The translations under genes and the position numbers were made by a program. A stretch of 64,000 nt of DNA from the NCBI GenBank assembly GCA_964016875.1, contig OZ024722.1, forward strand, positions 17,862,576 to 17,926,575, in the 5' to 3' direction. This document shows, one piece after another, positions 31,129 through 41,309 of the stretch. Origin of the DNA: Fallopia convolvulus. Taxonomy: Eukaryota > Streptophyta > Magnoliopsida > Caryophyllales > Polygonaceae. The first letter of the stretch is position 1, and each line of letters starts with the position of its first letter. Below the pieces are notes generated by a model that worked only from the letters and a program-made list of their open reading frames with translations, was not told where the DNA came from and did not search any database.

Positions 31129-31998
31129 TCAACAAACAAGATTATCCCACAGATCACAAGTAATGCCAAAACACAAGTTCCTCCTAAATCAACCAAGAAA
31201 GAGCAAAGGAATGCAAGTGCAAGGTCAAGGCAAGGAGTTAGGTATGGCTAGGCAAAGAACAATCCAATGCATACACAAGTACCCGAACTCAACAAGGACT
31301 TATAGGAAAAGAAGCTACTAGGCACCAAGTGTTTTACACAACAACAATTTATGCAAAGATTTAGGCCATTGCTAGGCTCCCTAGTTGGACTACTCTTTCC
31401 GTGCCCGACCCCTTATTAGCTTTACGCCGCCGACAAGGTTTTTCTAGCCTCGTTTCTTTTTCTGTGCCTGGCCCCTTATTAGCTTTACGCCGCCGGCAAG
31501 GTTTTTCTGATTTTTTTTAAAAAAAAGTAACAAACAACCACAATTCAGACTACAAGCAACAAACAATTTCTATTTAACAACTTGATGTCGTTCCCGTATC
31601 TTAAACCAAGCCTAAACAATTTCAAATGCAAGACATGTGCATGGAAAATGGGAAGGGACGTGGCTGTTTTGAGACTGGTTCGGATTTGGACACAACCCAC
31701 AAAAGACACCCTTAAATGCACCAAAAATGAAAGGTTGTTTCAAAGGGGTTTTGAGGCTTTTCGGTTTGAGAATTGAATTAGAAAACACTTGGGCTATCTT
31801 CTTCAACCTAGGGACGAAATTTATTGGCTGAAAACAGAGTTACACGTTCATATAACTCAGCCACACAACAACACAGGACAACACAAGGCAAACAACCCCA
31901 ATCTAAGGCAATGCAAGCAAATCGACAAAGGCAATCAAGGGTGGCTTCTAAGAGCACTTGCAACCCTAGATTGCTCAATCAAAGGTCAAAGAAAGAGT
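31129..31998 (-). other. Leader of the gag-only element between PBS and ORF
   Basis: No coding frame was found. Two near-identical 40-50-bp segments containing CCCCTTATTAGCTTTACGCC lie at about 31408-31445 and 31468-31505, a short tandem repeat. The segment may carry packaging signals, by position. Confidence 0.55.
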
Positions 31999-32005
31999 AC
32001 CATGC

Positions 32006-32019
32006 ATGGCTCTGATAAC
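32006..32019 (-). other. Primer binding site, initiator tRNA-Met type
   Basis: The minus strand reads GTTATCAGAGCCAT, starting a few bases after the 5' LTR end at 32023. It resembles the plant TGGTATCAGAGC primer site. Confidence 0.75.
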
Positions 32020-32022
32020 ACA

Positions 32023-32840
32023 TGATGAAGGATCTTGATGTTGTAAGCGGTGCAAGGCAATCCGAGGAAGACCCGAGCAATCTTGATGGAGGAACTTCTA
32101 TTCTGGCTTCACGAGGCCAGATCTCCCTCGTCCGGACTCGGAATTGGGTGATTCCAACTCCCAGAGTTAGATATATGAGTCTTCTTTAATACCTCAAAAT
32201 TTGAGATCAAAATCTTTTGTGGATATAAAGTTATTCCAGTTTTACTGAGGTGTTGCAGAATCCACCGAGAAGAGATTTCGACTTGTGTTGATGGTGTTTT
32301 TGAAGGGGATTATGGATCCGAGTTTGATGGAGGAGGAGATGGTGATGTTGAGGATTAAAAATGATGGGAAAGTTGATGGTGATGGTGAATTGAGGATTGG
32401 ATATGGACAAGCAAAACTCAAGGATATGACTCACCTTGAATCTAACTTGAACTAGGAGGCTCGGGCTAGGATGTGACTCACCTAGATCGAATCTCCAGGC
32501 TTGGATTGATATGACTCACGATCCACAAGATCTAAGCTGAAAATTGAAAGAAAAAACAAAGGAAAAATGTGCTTAAGAGGAGACAAAAGATTGGGATGTG
32601 TTCATCAATTCTTGTCTGCCAAAAAACTAGAGCCCGAGTGGCTTATAAAGAAAGACCTAAGGGCAAAACTGACATTTGCCTTAGGAAAAGTTTAACAAAT
32701 AACAAAATAGACCCAAAAATCTCCAAATGTCATAAAACACTCTCACAAGCCAAGCAATGAACCACACAAGTCGTGGCCTTCTAACCAGACACGCACACAT
32801 CACTATTTCACGATGTGATGGCCTTAGCATAGTCACATCA
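32023..32840 (-). repeat. 5' LTR of gag-only element
   Basis: The 818-bp partner of 28899-29716, with only scattered substitutions by eye. A minus-strand TTTATAAG near 32642-32650 is a possible TATA box. Confidence 0.9.
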
Positions 32841-32895
32841 AAGTATAAATTGAAATAAAAAGTACGGTTAAAAACACATGAATCAAAAGAACAAA

Positions 32896-33156
32896 TATAA
32901 TGAACCAAACTTTAATGTGATATGAACCAAAAGAACAAATGTCATGAACCAAAATTACAACTAGTATGACTTAAATGACCTTAATTGTAAGATGCACTAT
33001 TATGAACCAATCTTTAATGTACTATGAACCAAACGAAAAAATGTCATGAACCAAAATTACAACTATAATATGGCTTAAAAGACATGAAGTGTAAGATGAA
33101 CTATTATGAACCCGAGCTTACAAAATAATGAATCGAAAGAAGAGTTATAATGAACC
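32896..33156 (+). repeat. ATGAACC motif array in MULE-2
   Basis: ATGAACC(AAA) units start at 32900, 32922, 32944, 33002, 33023, 33046, 33106, 33128 (ATGAATC) and 33150, mostly 21-23 bp apart. A larger tandem duplication of about 102 bp (about 32896-32997 and 32998-33099) is superimposed. Looser copies occur in the left arm of MULE-2 in the same orientation. Confidence 0.75.
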
Positions 33157-33182
33157 AAAATATATAAAGCGTATATAGAATT

Positions 33183-33252
33183 AGCCTATGTGACATTTAA
33201 ACTCACATCAATTTGCACATACACATTGCTCTACCATTTGAGCTAATAGGCT
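33183..33252 (-). tRNA. tRNA-like sequence (probable pseudogene or SINE relic)
   Basis: On the minus strand, AGCCTAT (33252-33246) and ATAGGCT (33189-33183) form a perfect 7-bp acceptor stem. A D-arm GCTC...GAGC encloses AAATGGTA, with a good A box (TAGCTCAAATGG). The T-arm GTGAG-TTTAAAT-GTCAC has one mismatch and a 7-base loop. The anticodon arm is degenerate and about two bases short, so no anticodon can be assigned. It lies in MULE-2. Confidence 0.55.
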
Positions 33253-33684
33253 ATCAAATGTTTTATCAAACAACATGTTTTCATCTGTCCTAACACTCCA
33301 CCAAAGAAAATTTATGAGATCGAGTTACCTATATCACACAAATGTTCAGTCAAGTTTCCATTATCAACAAATTCATAAACTAGGAATAGTCCATGCTGGA
33401 TGCAGTATCCTATTAATCGCTCCTGAAATTAGCATTAAAACTTAGAACTTAGAATGACGGGTGTAAATCCAAAAGAACAAGTCCATCCGATCCATACAAT
33501 GAGCCTAACGAATATGTAATATAGAGTTTTTGCCCATAGTACAAAAATTAAATGAATAATGTAATGTAGATTAAGGGAGCAAGATTTTTTATGACCATTG
33601 AGACATCAAACTCATACAATACATAAACAGTACATGAATCAACTTTCTTAATTACCAAATTAATAGTCGGTAAAATAATTTATA

Positions 33685-33936
33685 CTCCCTCCATTTCACA
33701 ATACTTGTTCTTAAAGCTTTTATTTTTTGTTTCAAAATAGATGTTCATATAAAAATTTTACCCATTTTTACCTTTGGTGTATATGTCACATTACACTTCA
33801 CCCCAAATTTCTTTTTTATTTGGTTGAATCTCCCAAAAAGAAAGAGTACTTTTAATAGGGGTAATTTGGGGAAATTTTTTTTTCCTTAATATGTGTGAAA
33901 TTTTGTCTAAGAACAAGTATTGTGAAACGGAGGGAG
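33685..33936. mobile_element. Stowaway-type MITE (252 bp)
   Basis: TIRs begin CTCCCTCC(A/G)TTTCACAATA and continue CTTGTTCTTA, matching over about 28 bp with one mismatch. TA target duplications sit at 33683-33684 and 33937-33938. There is no coding capacity. Stowaway elements are moved by Tc1/mariner transposases. Confidence 0.93.
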
Positions 33937-33938
33937 TA

Positions 33939-34495
33939 TATACTTACCAAGTTCACATGGCTGATGGAAGGGTCGGCTCTTCATAAAAATCTCGAGACAG
34001 CTTTCCACGTGTCACTCATAGGTGGCCCTACAGTCATCTCTTATCTCTCCCCCTATTGCTGAGTACAATTTGGCTGAACTTCCATTGATTTTTTTGTGCT
34101 TCAGCTTCTCATAAATAGAACAAAAAAATGGCGATGAAGCACAAAAAGTTCATACCACGGATGGCATAAAGACATAGAAAACAAAATTCAATTGAGAACG
34201 AAAAGTTCATACCTATTAATTTTTGGAGTTGAATTTGTAGACTTTCAGGAGCAGAGAAGATACGCGGCGGTGAAGAATTCTCTATTGCGTGAAAGAGAGA
34301 TTTGGAGGAAGGGGAAGGGTTTGGAAAAAGGGTATTTTTGGAATGCTATGATATTTTTTATAAATTACATTTCGTTCCATTAGTAGTCTTTTTTTTTCCT
34401 TTTTGTCTGCTCTAATCTCATCCGTCCATTCTCCTCATCCAACGCTCCTAATTTGTTCTTAGTTTTCACTTTAAGAGATATTTACACCGGAACCC
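33939..34495. other. MULE-2 right interior
   Basis: No gene was recognised. The outer 60 bases form the inverted counterpart of the left end. Confidence 0.45.
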
Positions 34496-35129
34496 TATAT
34501 TATATATTAAGATTGATATATTAATTTAGTTTTTCTAATTAAATTCTATCTATTTATATGAAGAAAAAAAAATTCGAAATTTATTTAAAATTAAAGAAAT
34601 TATTTTATCTTTATTTTTTTATCTATTTATGTAAAAGATTTATCTTAAATAAAATTTTGATAAAAATAGAACTTTCAATCTAGATAATTACTTATGTAAA
34701 TATGATTGATTTTCTTATCATTAAAAATTCATTCTTTATTTATATTTTTCATCGTTTCTTATTAAGTATATTTTTAATTTTTATTCAAATTTTTTTTAAG
34801 AATTGAATTTGATAAAAAAAAATTGCAAGAATATAGATTATTTTTACCTTTTTATACTTTTTGTAAAAGATTTTTAAATTTAAATGATTCTAATTCAAAG
34901 AATGTTTATTTATATTTTTGCATAAATAAATTATCATTAAGCCAATTGTAAAATTTTATATAATTTTTTCTACTAAATAATTTTTTTATATTAAATCAAA
35001 ATCATATTCATTAAATAAATTAAGTATTAAATTCATGTAGTCGTGCATGATTCTTTTAAAAATTAATAAATCCTTTTAAAAATTAATCCTAAATAAATAT
35101 AAATTAACTAATTTTTATAATGTTGTTGG
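34496..35129. other. AT-rich spacer, no gene seen
   Basis: A very AT-rich segment with no frame, repeat end or RNA signal I can support. Confidence 0.6.
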
Positions 35130-35477
35130 ATTGGTATTGCTTTAGTAAGAGTTTGGGAACTAGTGGTTAGACTGTTCCCAAGGCAACGGAAGTAAAACAA
35201 TCGCAAGTAAAAACTAAAATAAGGGACACAGTTCCTTTATAGAGGAACCCCACAACAACCAACTAGTTGTGTGGGTAAACCTCTACCTCCGCTTGGAGGA
35301 TTTTGAATGATCTACTTGTTTTATTGATTATTCCCTAGTTACAACAGGCAAGACTTACACCTCTCTGTTGTCGAGAGTCGTTGCCATGTGCATAAGCACC
35401 CTAGTATTCCCAACACTTGTGCCTTCACCGGAGGGCAGGGACCCTTGATCCTCGGAATGCTCCGAGTGACGCATTTT
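35130..35477 (-). other. Non-coding tail of the SIRE-like element (left end uncertain)
   Basis: No frame was found. GGGAAC/GTTCCC motifs, dispersed through the SIRE-like element, recur here (for example near 35156, 35171 and 35231). This supports its inclusion downstream of the env-like ORF. An LTR boundary was not identified. Confidence 0.45.
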
Positions 35478-35906
35478 CTAGACCACGGAAAGGTTTAGTT
35501 CCCTTGCTATGGTCACTTCCTCCTTGGAGTCGTCGTACAAGCCTTCCTTGACCAGGAGCTTTTTCACCAAGCCAGCATACGGTAGGGAATGGGAGGTGGA
35601 GGTCATGCATTTTTCCATATGCCCAAGTATTATGCAGGGAAGGTTGATGGGCATCTTGTGGAGGAAGTGGTAGAGAAGGACGGCGTCTTGGATGTTGAGT
35701 TGATGACGCTTCTCTTGCCGAGGGATCACAACTGTAATAATAAGCTGGTGAGCCAGCTTTCCAATGAGGGAGAGGTTGTGAGAAGGGGTCCCTATTTCCA
35801 AAACAAGACCCTCATAGACGTCGTTGTTACATCCTTGTTAAACTCGCCCCAGTTCTTGAGTGGAACGGAGTCCAAGCCCTTGACGGGGTCATTAAGTTCG
35901 CGGCGA
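35478..35906 (-). pseudogene. SIRE-like third ORF, C-terminal part (plant transposon protein domain)
   Basis: The minus-strand frame has VIPRQEKRHQLNIQDAVLLY, INLPCIILGHMEKC and SLPYAGLVKKLLVKEG. These match the domain often named putative plant transposon protein, found in third ORFs of SIRE-type copia elements. It ends at the stop at 35478. Its N-terminal part lies beyond Athila-3 at 55774-57472. No membrane segment was recognised in this part. Confidence 0.7.
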
Positions 35907-35911
35907 ATGGT
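35907..35911. repeat. Target site duplication ATGGT (left) of Athila-3
   Basis: ATGGT at 35907-35911 and again at 55769-55773. Confidence 0.92.
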
Positions 35912-37376
35912 TGATGTTCATGTTTTTAGTATAGTTTTGGGTGTTTTTCTTAGGTTGTTTTGTTTAGTTTTAGTAAGTTTTAGTGCTAGTTTTCTGTGTT
36001 TTTGGATAAGTTTACATATTTTGTGAAAAGTATGGAAGCTACTTTGTTTTTGTGTTTTTTTATAGGGTTTTCGAAGCAGAAGGGAGCATTTCAAGAGAGC
36101 TAGAGTCAAGTGGTTGATGGTGGAGTGTGTAGAGGGAAGAGAAGAAAGAATATGCCTTCAAGATCCCGTTGAATCCAAGAAGAAGCTATGAAGAGTGTAC
36201 AAAAAAACCCAAAACAGAGAGCTCGTTACCGACTTGTGAGGGTCGGTACCGAGCTGTGCGATAGACTTTTACTTGGAGAATTCAGCAAGAGTCTACCGAC
36301 CCTGTGCAAGTCGTTACCGAGGTGACCTGTGTCGGTTGGCGGCGCCGACTTTCAGAAAATCTATCTTTTATCTCGTAATCTTTTTAGTTAGGAAAGTTTC
36401 TATCTTTTAGGACCCTTGTTAGATAGTTTCTCTTAGTATAAGTACCCTTGTTCAAGTCTAGTTTAAGGGTTCATTCATGAGTTTTTGAGAAACGTTAGTT
36501 TTGGAGAACACGTTAGAGTCGATCGAGAGAGAGAGAGAGAGGAAGAGAGTTTGAGTTTTGTTTTGTCTTGCTCATCGATTCTGAACGTGATTGTATCAAA
36601 AGACGAGATTTTTATATTTCAAGTAAGCTTTTATTTCAATGTTTTCATTCAATTTAGTTGTTTGCTTTATTTTAATCATGAGTGAGTAGTTTACCTTTCT
36701 AGGATCGGGGGCGAAACCCCATATAGTTATGCATGATTGAATGTGTGTGTTGAATGTTTGATTGCCTTATATCCCTTAACTACTTCTTTTGTGCTTATAC
36801 TTAGATGAAAGTCGAAGTAATTTGAGTTTATCACTTGATCGAAAGTGAAAGTAGTGAACTTGAATGTTGATATTGTTCGGTAATGAAAGTTTCAAGGATA
36901 CAAAAATAAGTAGAAAGTGAATTGATTTATGAAAATTGATTGATTTTCTTGTTTAAGTCAACGAAAATTGATAGATTTATCTTTGAGGCATGATATTTAT
37001 CCTTCAAACTAGTTCATATGCATGATTATGTCGTGGTAAACCCTTATCCTAGTTGTTTTCGCCTTTGAATTACCTTCGTTTTACTTCGTACAGACTCTTT
37101 ACCGAGGTACACAGGTCGGTACCGAGCCTGCAGTTGTTTGTGTCTTGTTTGCTTCCTTTGTGTTGAAACCCAGCGTCGTTACCAACCCTGACAAGGTCAG
37201 TACCGAGGGCTGTCGTAGCCTTGTTTGTTTCTATTTTGCTTTGTTTCTGTGCTTTCTTGTTTTATAGTTTAGTAATGAAACAACCTTGCTTCTCGTGGAC
37301 GATCTTGACTTTGCTATACTCAGCGGGGTCTTGACTACAAATTTATTTTTTGTCGAGTTAAAAAACCCTCTCAACA
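35912..37376 (+). repeat. Athila-3 5' LTR (1465 bp)
   Basis: TGATGTTCATG...CTCTCAACA ends. TATA box TATAAGTA at 36437-36444 (TATAAATA in the 3' LTR). Near-palindromes at 36223 and 36243 (20 bp), 36290 and 36311 (21 bp), 37096 and 37116 (20 bp), and 37176 and 37197 (21 bp). A GA microsatellite lies near 36525-36545. Confidence 0.93.
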
Positions 37377-37379
37377 AAT

Positions 37380-37397
37380 TGGCGCCGTTTCCGGGGA
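37380..37397 (+). other. Primer binding site, tRNA-Asp type (Athila-3)
   Basis: TGGCGCCGTTTCCGGGGA lies three bases after the 5' LTR. Confidence 0.85.
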
Positions 37398-39007
37398 AGC
37401 TACAATGCTTGTTTGATTACTCGTGGGTCTGGGAATAGCCCGACCCCGTTTTTGTTTTTAATTTTGTTTTCTTTTATCTGTTTTCTCAGCTTATGCCAGC
37501 AGGACGTCGCAGGCTCGAGTTTGATAACACTGGTTATCATTCTGAACCTGAACGCACCCTTCACCGCAGAAGAAGAGGAAACCAAGCCATGGCGATGACT
37601 CCTGAAGAGATGGCTCAACAGACGGTTGCACTCCAGAGGCATCTCGAAGCCACACAGATTGAGAAAACCACTCTACAGGAGCAACTCAATGCCTATCCGA
37701 GGAATGCTAAACAGTATATGCATCCAGAACTGAGGGTGCCAGAGTCTACAATCGTGCTTCTGGAGATAGAGAAGACTTTTGAGATTAAGTCTCAATTCAT
37801 ATCCTTAATAAAATGGGCTCAGTTTGAAGGGAAACCTACTATGTGCCCTATGGAACATATTTTCTTGATTTATGTGACACTATTGCTGTTGAAGGTGTCT
37901 CTCTAGAATATGTTCTGTTAAAAGCTTTCAGGTGGTCTCTTACAGGAAAGGCCCTGAGCTGGTTAGAAAGCTTACCTCCTAAGTCTATCAAGACTTGGAA
38001 GGCTTTCTATGATCAATTTTTGACAAAGTTTTTCCCTCCTGCTAAGACAACGGAGTTGAGAAAGCGTATCACCTCCTACCACCAGCTGCCTAATGAGACC
38101 TTTGTGGATACGTGGGAGAGATTCAAGGAGATGCTCCGACAGTGCCCTACTCATGGGCAACCACCATATGTGCTCTAAGAAATCTTCTTTTAAGGGATTA
38201 ATGCTGAAACGAAGAACCGCATCAACATGCACACTGCTTGCGGTTTTATTGAGATGGATCCCACTGCTGCATGGGAGTTGCTGGACAAACTAACCAATTA
38301 TGATGCTATGTATGGGATCCAGCAACCACCTCAGCCACAAAAACGTCTCTACATCCCAAATAAAGATGAAGTTGATCCCGATGTCAAAAATCAATTTCTA
38401 CAAGATGAGATCAACCGTCTGAAGAAACAAGTAAGTTTTCTGAAAACCTCTCAAAATTGTCAAGAGTGTGGCTCTTCTGCCCATAGTACTTCTGCTTGCA
38501 CTAACATTGAGCAGGTTAGAGCCGCTGAGATATATGCTGAGATGAATTATATGAGAGGGCAATACAGAAATCCTCCTGCTAATTATGACAGGCCAAACAA
38601 CTACCCGACTTGGGGAAATCAAAATCAAAATCAAAACTATGTAGCCCCTCTCCGGATAGACAGCCCGCACCATATCGACCTCCAGGCTATCAAGACCACC
38701 ATCTTGGGTGCAAGGACTTCATGAAGGGATTAATGGAGTAAAGAATGAAATCAATGGAGTCCAAGCCAACCTTAATAATCAAATGAAAAGATGGGGAGAG
38801 TTCGATATTTGGAAGAAGAGCGTTGACTCACAACTAGGAACCTAGCTGCACGGATTCCGAGGCCGCAAGGGCAACTCTCGGGCCGCCCCGACGAGAACCC
38901 TAGAGGACAGATAGCGGCCATACACCTCAGGAGCGGAAAAACGCTACCAGATCGTGCCGAAGTTAAGGAAAGGGACCCCGGTACCGAAGAAGACGCCACG
39001 GTGCAGA

Positions 39008-39097
39008 TCGATAACGTGTCGAAGAGGGTTGTTACTGAGCCTAAAACACTCGGTACCGATGCTCCCAAGCTCGTCACCGACCACAACCCAGGTAAGT
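39008..39097 (+). repeat. Four-site 21-bp phased module in Athila-3 gag-protease linker
   Basis: TCGATAACGT (39008), TTGTTACTGA (39029), TCGGTACCGA (39050) and TCGTCACCGA (39071) are spaced exactly 21 bp. Then comes CCCAG|GTAAGTTCTCT with GT at 39092. Another pair, TCGATACCGA (39131) and TCGGTACCGA (39152), is also 21 bp apart. Confidence 0.87.
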
Positions 39098-39990
39098 TCT
39101 CTACATCGAGCCACTCTCTTAGTCCCAGGCTCGATACCGACCCCACCAGGTTCGGTACCGACCCTTCCGCGGCACCGATTGACCCGATTGTCGACCCGGT
39201 AGTGCCACCTCTCGAGCTCGCTTTGGTTCCTAGATTCATGAAGTCTCCCCCCTTCCCTACTAAGAAGTCTATGCACTCAATAGAAGGCAAGTTTAAGCGT
39301 TTCGTTAAGATTCTTCAGGGCTTAAATATTTCTATACCATTCGTTGAGGCCCTAAGCGAAATGTCGGCTTACACCAAATTCTTGAAAGACATTCTTAGCA
39401 GGAAAAGGTCGATAACAGAGCTAACAGATGAGGTCCGATCTCTAGAGCTCTCGGAAAAGCTAGGGGACCCAGGAAAATTTGCAATCACCATTGGCATAGG
39501 CACCCACAGATTCAAAGCTTTATGTGATCTAGGTGCTAGTGCAAGTCTCCTACCATTGTCGATTTGGTAAAAAGCCAACATGGGACCATTGGAGCCAATC
39601 AACATGTGGATGTTCATGGCAGACGGCTCATGCGTCAAGCCAACAAGAGTTGTAGACGACTTTCCAGTACATGTAGGCAAATTCTTTGTTCCCAATGATT
39701 TTATAGTCATGGAAATGCCCGAGGATCCGGTGGTGCCTATCATCTTAGGGAGACCATTCCTCGCCACAGCCGGTGCCATTATTGACGTTAGGAGGGGACT
39801 CCTAACTTTCGAAATCGGGGACGAGGTGGTGGAATTTCGGTTCAACCCTACAATGAAGGAGACAAATAAAGCCGAAGTTAAGATGCTCTACACCCACAAT
39901 GATTTCATTGAATGTGGGGACCCTATTGGAAGGCTTTTGGCAAGTGATACACTCTCAGGTCAAAGATTGGCCGAGATAGTTCTTGTAGTC

Positions 39991-40075
39991 TCGGTACCGA
40001 GCCTATCTACCTCGGTACCGAGTCTCCTAGTAGACGAAGACCATTCGGTACCGACCCCCTCTACATCGGTACCGA
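39991..40075 (+). repeat. Near-palindrome cluster in Athila-3 protease-RT linker
   Basis: Perfect TCGGTACCGA at 39991, 40012, 40045 and 40066 (steps 21, 33, 21). Encodes a repeated SVPS-type heptapeptide. Confidence 0.9.
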
Positions 40076-40745
40076 GCCTTTTAGCCGAGGATGAAGAGAT
40101 CTCGGCGTTTGATTACCTTGAAGAAGTCTTGAAGATGGAACCTGAAGAGCCAATTCTTATTCCAGTTGAGCCTTCTCCAACGCTCAAGCCCCTTCCAGAC
40201 TCTCTCATGTATGAATTTCTTGGTCCTAACTCTACTTTTCCTGTCATCATCAATGCTAAACTAAAAGATGAGGAAGTAGAGAAGCTTCTTTTTGTGCTTA
40301 GGACATATAGAAAAGCTATAGGCTATTCCCTAGATGATATAACCGGCATATCCCCCTCTCTTTGCATGCATCGGATTTACATGGAGGATAATCATAAACC
40401 CACCATAGAGATCAACGTAGGTTAAACCCTAATATAAAAGAGGTGGTTAAAAAGGAAATCATTAAACTACTTCATGCTGGGATCATATTTTCTATATCGG
40501 ACAGCCAATGGGTTAGTTCGGTCCATGTAGTCCCTAAATAGGAAGAATGATTGTTATTGAAAACGAAAAGGGAGAGCTAATCCCCACTAGGACCACTACT
40601 AGTTGGAGGATGTGCATTGATTATAGGAAGCTCAATAGTGCCACTAGAAAAGATCATTTTCCGCTTCCTTTTATTGATCAAGTATTGGAACGCTTAGCCC
40701 AGCATGATTATTTCTGTTATTTAGACGGCTATAGCGGATTTTGGC

Positions 40746-40840
40746 AGATTCACATTCATCCTGATGATCAGGAGAAGACTACCTTTACATGTCCCTATGG
40801 GACTTTTACATATAGGAGAATGTCATTCGAGCTTTGTAAT
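40746..40840 (+). repeat. 95-bp Athila-3 RT segment duplicated at 45523-45617
   Basis: The 95 bases just left of the Tat 5' LTR are repeated, with a single difference (TGTCATTC versus TGCCATTC), just left of the second Tat LTR. The duplicate lies in the wrong place for a simple insertion. See findings. Confidence 0.93.
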
Positions 40841-41250
40841 TGTTAGACCCAGATTTTAGGTGATGAAGCGTTGAGCCATAGATAGAAAATCTCTCACGCA
40901 TACAGGATTACGGAAGATCTTCGGGATCAGATAAGTCGGTTAGAGGAGAGATGATTCGAGATATGTTTGTTACAACATAGATTTTTCTCCAGGTTGTATT
41001 CATTGTAAGATAGAAATACACCGAGATTTGTTAGTTAAGGATAAGATTGTATCTTTGATTAAGATAGGATATGTTCTAGAGAGCTATATAAGCCAATGTA
41101 ACCCTTAGGGGAAAGGGACGCTTCATTCATACAATTTCTCCTGATTTCTACATCAATAAAAACACACAATCGTTCACATTCTTCTTAGTTCATTCGATCA
41201 AGGCCCGATCTAAGCCAAGGTTCTACCTTTGGTAAATTTTGGCCCAAACA
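40841..41250 (+). repeat. Tat element LTR, left copy (410 bp)
   Basis: TGTTAGACCCAGATT...GGCCCAAACA. TATATAAG near 41082. Preceded by target duplication GTAAT. Confidence 0.92.
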
Positions 41251-41309
41251 ATTTGGATACAACCATCAGAAGAATCACCATTCTACTTCCTTCCGAATCA
41301 AGGAACACG

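Larger units (their letters stand above)
28899..32840 (-). mobile_element. Gag-only LTR retrotransposon (TR-GAG-like), 3.9 kb
   Basis: Two LTRs of identical length (818 bp each, 28899-29716 and 32023-32840), target duplication AAGTA, a PBS of the initiator tRNA-Met type on the minus strand and a clean polypurine tract define a complete element. It encodes one ORF, a gag-like protein, and no protease, RT or integrase. This matches the terminal-repeat retrotransposons with a gag domain known from plants, which depend on partner elements. Equal LTR lengths and few visible differences suggest a fairly recent insertion. Confidence 0.85.
27175..34495. mobile_element. MULE-2: probable Mutator-like element, no transposase seen
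   Basis: The left end GGGGATCGATCAAATGAGAA continues into an AGAACAAATCTCAGCC segment. It is matched, inverted, by the right end (minus reading GGGTTCCGGTGTAAATATCT, then AAGAACAAATTAGGAGCG). Such ends are common in plant Mutator-like elements. Flanks are AT-rich (TATATTGAAT / TATATTATAT), so the target duplication is not convincing. The interior has ATGAACC repeats on both sides and holds the gag-only LTR element, a tRNA-like sequence and a MITE. A possible spliced exon near 28050-28200 is too short to assign. Confidence 0.45.
37493..40840 (+). pseudogene. Athila-3 gag, protease and N-terminal RT
   Basis: Gag starts at 37493 (MPAGRRRLEFDNTGYHSEPE). A small deletion near 37860 shifts the frame. 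Stops follow near 38176 and 38190. The knuckle CQECGSSAHSTSAC is intact. Another shift occurs near 38650. Protease (CDLGASASLLPLSIW) ends with a stop at 39568. The frame reopens at 39580 and shifts near 40415. RT reads YRKLNSATRKDHFPLPF up to YRRMSFELCN and is cut by the Tat element at 40841. RT resumes at 46028. Confidence 0.92.

Noticed and set aside
27175..34495. Helitron ends for this interval
   Set aside because: No TC start, CTRR end or 3' hairpin was found. The termini look inverted, which favours a Mutator-like element, though the target duplication is weak.
35420..35610. 61-residue minus-strand ORF at 35425-35610
   Set aside because: It overlaps the end of the SIRE-like third ORF in another frame and has no independent support.
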